Shown here one piece after another: positions 59,229 through 64,000 of a stretch of 64,000 bases of DNA; the stretch's first letter is position 1, and each line of letters begins with the position of its first letter. The stretch spans positions 83,299,142-83,363,141 of the forward strand of contig CM028380.1 of the NCBI GenBank assembly GCA_013146195.2, in the 5' to 3' direction. A program made the position numbers and the translations under genes. Under the pieces are notes generated by a model. That model worked only from the letters and a program-made list of their open reading frames with translations, made no database searches and was not told where the DNA came from. The stretch comes from Codonopsis lanceolata (lineage: Eukaryota; Streptophyta; Magnoliopsida; Asterales; Campanulaceae).

Positions 59229-60849
59229 ATGCCGCCGGATTCGTCTACCCCGGAGACAACCACTCGGTGGAAAATCTCTCTGGTCCCTCCACGGTGATCC
59301 CGAAGGAGGTTTACCGAAATCATATGCCAATATTGTCGCGCAGCCGGCTCTTGTTCTGGGCGTTATCAACAGCCAAGCTCCGGTATTATGCGATATACCT
59401 TTGGCTCCCAGACAGGCGGTCTCTATAATGGATGAACCTGGGTGTTTGTTCACGCCTTTGGAGTTGGAGAAGGCAGAAAAGCAACTAGCCAATACTCTTA
59501 TTCTCAAATTTTCGATGGGGCGGCCATCTTTGAAGATTATTCAAGATCATATTGCGAATTCTTGGAAGCTTACAGGTAGTTTTGTTGTTGGTTTGCTGGA
59601 TCCTAGGCACGTGATGGTACATTTATCTTCGGATGAGGACATGGTTCGAGCTCTTTGTAAAGAGTCGCATATGATCAATACGTGCATGTATAGATCGTTT
59701 CGTTGGACTTCAGAATTTGCTTTTAAAAAAGACAACACGAAACTTGCAGTTTGGGTAAGGCTTCATCATCTTCCTCTTCACTTGTTCACGCCCTCATATT
59801 TACAACGTATAGGTAATACTTTGGGTGTATATCTTCGGGCGGACGAAAAGACTTTGTCGCTTGTTCGGCCTATGTTTGCGAGAATCTGTGTTGAGGTTGA
59901 TGTTTCGCTACCGTTACCATCGAGGATGTGGATTGGTACAACTAAGGAGGATGGGTTTTGGCAAGCTTTAGAGTTTGAAGGAAATATCGCTTTTTGCGAT
60001 GGATGTGGGTTGCTTGGTCATTACAAAGCTCAATGTCGTAAAGGGAATCGTCGCACTCATATGCATACGGAGGGAAAACCAGAGGTTGTAGGGGATGGAC
60101 CGAAAGATATACCCAGTAAAGGGAGTGGGGGAGATATCAATGATGGGCGAGACACAAATTTCAAACGGGCTAACGTGGGGCGGGGTGACCCTCATTGGAC
60201 ACCAGTGATCTTAAAGAGAGGCGAACAACCTGGTTCGACTTCTACTCCAAACGATCACACTGCTAAAGGCAATGTAGGGGCAACAATGGATAATATGGAT
60301 AAACCATCTCATATGGCATCGGATTTTAATCCCAACAGACAAGTTAACATGAACAATAATAAGGAGACTGCTGGGACAACGACTACAACTGCTACTGTCC
60401 AGATTGATCCAAGGGGGAAAGGCAAGCAGAAAATTGGCTCTTCATGTGATACGGGACAGAATGATGGTGGTGTGGAAACTGCTAACCCATTTGAAGTTCT
60501 GGGAGATGATGAAGAAGTTACTGAAGTGGGAGATATTGATCACGATGATAATTTTCAGAAGGAAAATAAGGAGGGATTTGGAGTAGCTGCGGATACGCAA
60601 GCTAAAATATGGGAGGCTATTCTTCGTACTACGCCTCACCACATGGGTAAAGCACATTCGACGGGAGGAGATTTTGACCAGGACTCTTGTACTTTGCACC
60701 GTTCCTTTTCTGTTGATGATACCAATGCGGTTCCTATTTTGGCTGAATTCCAACACTTTTGTACTATGAAGATACAGGAGATACAGCAAGACAAGGCTGT
60801 AAAGCCGAGTGCTCGAAAGGCTAGGACGAGGTCCAAAAAACAAAAATAA
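59229..60849 (+). pseudogene. LINE ORF1 of second family (DUF4283 + zinc knuckle)
   Basis: The likely start is the ATG at 59229 (MPPDSSTPETTTRW). That frame stops within about 25 codons, and the main frame picks up in a shifted phase around 59270-59300 (GGLPKSYANIVAQPALVLG), so I infer a frameshift. From 59401 to the TAA at 60847-60849 it is open: TLILKFSMGRPSLK, DPRHVMVHLSSDEDM, AVWVRLHHLPLHLF and FARICVEVDVSLPLPSR (DUF4283), then the knuckle CDGCGLLGHYKAQC. A long polar tail rich in Asn, Asp and Gly follows and ends in a basic cluster (ARKARTRSKKQK). Expected role: LINE RNA binding. Confidence 0.87.
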
Positions 60850-60862
60850 TCCAAGTAATTTT

Positions 60863-63800
60863 ATGTCGATAATTATTTGGAATGCCCGGGGGATCGGGAA
60901 CAAGGATACCATTGATTATCTTAAGTTGTTAAAGGCTCAACATAAGCCTCTTTTGTGTGCTATTTTGGAACCTAAGATTGGTGGTGATCGGATTCAGGGA
61001 GTGGCTCGTCGGCTTCGGTTTCCTAATTGCTTGCATGGGAATCCTTCTAACATGCACATTTGGCTTTTTTAGGAAGAAGGGGTGGATGTGAGTTTTATTA
61101 GTAACTCGTCTCAACATTTAACGATTCGAGTTTGCATTAATGGTGTAGCTTTTATTACCTCTATAGTTTATGCCTTGTGTACTCGTGAAGGCAAACATAA
61201 TTTATGGCACGATCTTACTGATATTGCTACTAATCAAGGAGAGCCTTGGATTGTTGGTGGGGATTTTAATACGATTATGCATACTTCTGAGAAGCTTGGA
61301 GGGAATGGTTGGGATTTGAATAGTATTAATGATTTTGTGGACTTCACTCAAGCGGCTAGTTTAGAGGATGCATGTTTTGAAAGGAATATTTTTACATGGT
61401 GCAATGATCATCAGATTGATTCTCGAATTTGGCAACGTTTGGATCGGGTGTTAATGAATGGTGCATATAAGGTTATGTGTCCGGCGATTAGAGTTACTCA
61501 CTTACCTCGTTCTCATTTTGATCATGCTCCGCTTCTTCTTGATTTTCCTTCTATACGTAAAGGAAAAGGGGTTTTTCGGTTCCAGAAAATGTGGATGGAT
61601 CATCCGGAGTTTTTGAGTTTTGTGGAACAACAATGGAATCGGCAGGTGCCAGGTGGTCCTATGGGGATTTGGCATAGGAAGCTGCACTTTCTCCGGCAGG
61701 CTCTTAAAAATTGGAATTGCTCAGTGTTTGGCCATGTTCAGAGAATGTTAGCTCATCATCAGGATAATATTTTGAGGCTGGAGTTTGAGTTACAAAATCG
61801 GGGAACTGAGGTTCTAATAGAAGCCTTGAGGGTAGAGAGACAGGCTCTGGCTCGATGTGTTAAATGGGATGCGGAGATGCTTCAGCAAAAAGCTCGATTA
61901 AGTTGGCTGAAAGATGGAGACCGAAATACGACATTTTTTCATGCTAGTGTTAAAGAATGGCAGAAGGCGAATATTATTCGCATTAAAAACATGGATGGGT
62001 CCTGGTGCGAAGACGATGGTAGTATTGGCATGCAAGCGGTTGATTTTTTCTCCTCGCTTTTATCTTGTTCTGATCATGTGCTTAGAGAGGAGTTATTTGT
62101 GAATTCTACAGGTGGGCTTCAAGCAGAGGATAATGATTCTCTTTGTAAAATTCTGATGGAGGAGGAGATTTGGAAAGCTGTTAATGATATGAATCCTGAT
62201 AGTGCTCAGGGTAATGATGGTTTTATGGGCTGGTTTTACCTGGGGTGTTGGGATATTATTAAAGGGGATGTCATTGCTGCAGTTCAGGAGTTTTTTCATG
62301 GTGCCAATATTCATAGGGGTCTTACGGCTACTACTTTAATTCTTCTTCCGAAGGTTAAAAACTCGAGTAATTTCGGAGATTATCGCCCAATTAGTTTATG
62401 TAACTTTTCAGGTAAACTCTTATCCAAAATTATGGCTAGTAGACTTGCGATGTTTCTCCCTCAATTAATTTCTAAAGAGCAGGCGGGTTTTGTCCAAGGC
62501 AGAAGTATTCAGAGAACGTGATGTTGGCTCACGAGATGGTTCACAGGATTAATTATAAAACTCGAGGGGGTAATGTAATTTTTAAATTGGACATGTCAAA
62601 GGCATATGACCGCGTAGAATGGGACTTCCTTATTCGCACTCTTCGCTCCTTTGGGTTCAATGATGCTAGTTGCTCCCTTATTGATCGGCTCATCAATAAC
62701 AACTGGTACTCCATGCGAATCAATGGAAAGAACTTTGGCTTTTTTCATTCCTCTCGAGGCGTTCGTCAAGGAGATCCGTTGTCCCCCCTTTTGTTTGTGT
62801 TGGTGCAAGAGGTTTTGTCCCGTAATATTAATATGGATGTTTCATCTGGAAGGATTACCCCTTATAATCATGGTCGTGGTGGAGTAGTTGTGTCCCATCT
62901 TTTATACGCGGATGACATTCTCTTATTTTCTAATGCCGGGAAGAAATCCATTCAGACACTTCGGGGCATTGTGAGCAAATATGAGGCTTCTTCGGGGCAG
63001 CTCATTAATTTGGCAAAGAGTGGGTTTTATGTGGCTCCGAATTGTTCCATTCGTCGGCGGAGAGCCATAGCTTCTTGCGCTGGTTGCTCGAACAAATCCT
63101 TTCCGTTTCAGTATCTTGGGGTCCCTCTTTTTCATGGCAGATCTAAACGAATTTTCTTTGAGAATTTGGTGAGCTGTGTTCTCCATAAAATAGATGGGTG
63201 GAAAGCTAGGTTGCTTTCTTTTGGAGGAAAATTAACTCTTCTAAAATCAGTTCTTTGCAGTGTTCCAGTTTACACTCTTGCTGCTATCAAAGTGCCGAAG
63301 GTTATTCTCAACCGGTTAGAGAGAGCTTTTGCTTCGTTTTTATGGAATTCTAATGGGGAGAGACGGGTCCATTGGGTTGCTTGGGAAGTCATCTGACGGC
63401 CTGTTTTGGAAGGGGGTTTGGGTCTTCGCCGTTTACATCATGTAATGGCTGCCCTTCACGCTAAGATGGCATGGGCTGCTATGCAAGGCACAGGGCTATG
63501 GGCTAATTTTGTCCAATCTAAATACATGGCTGCAGGTAGGCAACGTAGCGTCGTTTCTAAGGGTTGGAAGGCAGTGATGTATCAAATGGAAACTCTTAAG
63601 AACAATGTTCAATGGGTAATAGGTTCAGGAGACATCCCGTTCTGAACTGAAAACTGGTGTGGCGATATTCTTCATGGTCCGTCTCCAACTGATGCGTTAT
63701 TGAAGGTGAAGGATGCTTGGCCCATTATTGAGGATTTGCTGCCCATTATTCCTGATCAGTTTCACAAGGAAATTCGCAGGGTCTCCATTCGGCCGGGGGT

Positions 63801-64000
63801 TACGGACAGGTTGGTCTTTAAGCATACAACTTCCGGTAATTTTGAGAGTTCGGCTTTTTATGATTTGATTCGAGATAGAGGTCCTCAAAGGTCTTGGGCT
63901 GTGAAGATCTGGCAGCCTTGGCTTCCTCTAAAAATTAGCGGTTTTGTTTGGAAACTCTTCCATGGCGCTATTCCGGTTGATGAAAATCTGAAAATTAAAG
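60863..64000 (+). pseudogene. LINE ORF2 of second family, broken, runs off window
   Basis: The ATG at 60863 opens IIWNARGIGNKD. Endonuclease: ILEPKIGG, VGGDFNTIM, RSHFDHAPLLLDF. A TAG at 61070-61072 (Trp expected) interrupts it. RT: DYRPISLCNF, EQAGFVQGRSI, then loss of two bases near 62513 shifts the frame to 62518 onwards: MLAHEMVH, FKLDMSKAYDRVEW, GVRQGDPLSPLLF and catalytic HLLYADDILLF. TGAs at 63394-63396 and 63643-63645 (Trp expected at the second) follow, with open frame between and after, reaching the zf-RVT start (KISGFVWKLFHGAIP) at the window end. G-to-A in TGG codons explains two of the stops. Confidence 0.92.

Larger units (their letters stand above)
59153..64000 (+). mobile_element. 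LINE of a second L1 family, right end outside window
   Basis: It begins within family A LTR sequence near 59153 and continues past the window edge. The ORF1 and ORF2 proteins are clearly diverged from the other LINEs here: ORF1 and ORF2 are separated by 13 nt rather than overlapping, and the RT loop is YADD rather than FADD. The TSD and 3' end are not in the window. ORF2 has a 2-base deletion and at least three stops. Confidence 0.92.

Overview
The window is repeat-rich nuclear DNA of a flowering plant, probably a eudicot. The evidence is plant-type L1 LINEs (DUF4283/zinc-knuckle ORF1; ORF2 ending in zf-RVT and a C-terminal RNase H), an Athila-lineage Ty3/gypsy element primed by plant tRNA-Asp, a CACTA transposon, and very long (about 4-4.6 kb) LTRs. 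I see no intact host gene. The only host-derived coding material is two captured gene fragments inside the CACTA element. One 100-N assembly gap lies at 37011-37110.

Layout: 1-5264 is a decayed L1 LINE (+). 5265-6039 holds unassigned LTR-like debris with an (AT)n(GT)n microsatellite. At 6040 a long LTR of 'family A' begins (A#1) and runs in pieces (6040-9563, 51061-51900, 58958-59152) to the right part of the window. Inside it sits an Athila-like retrotransposon (9564-51060; LTRs 9564-10810 and 49815-51060; TSD TTTAT). Inside its pol gene, between the reverse transcriptase and RNase H coding parts, sits a second family A LTR (A#3, 14546-43723; TSD AGCCC/ATCCC). A#3 contains a third, complete family A solo LTR (A#2, 14701-19258; TSD TTAAC), a 5'-truncated LINE tail (19959-20750), a fragment of a second Athila-like LTR (family C, minus) and an 18.2-kb CACTA transposon (23728-41913; TSD AGT). 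The CACTA contains a solo LTR of family B (25052-29009; TSD GTTGC), a long-LTR family B retrotransposon on the minus strand (32044-40910; TSD TGATG), a minus-strand fragment of the RNA polymerase II largest-subunit gene, and a plus-strand fragment of a DnaJ gene. The nest is five insertions deep, and most boundaries are fixed by target-site duplications.

Right of the Athila element, A#1 is interrupted by a near full-length minus-strand LINE (51901-58957), itself carrying a family C solo LTR (56071-57358; TSD GTTCA), and then by a third, different LINE (+) from about 59153 to the window end.

Nothing here looks capable of autonomous movement: every ORF of every retroelement carries nonsense codons, frameshifts or deletions, many of them consistent with C-to-T or G-to-A decay. 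The window is best read as a silenced, pericentromere-like repeat stack. Its most informative contents are the gene-capturing CACTA, the giant LTRs with shared internal regulatory-looking blocks (a conserved ATGACTCAT motif, GC-rich repeats upstream of the TATA box, an exon/intron-like leader), and the readable insertion history.
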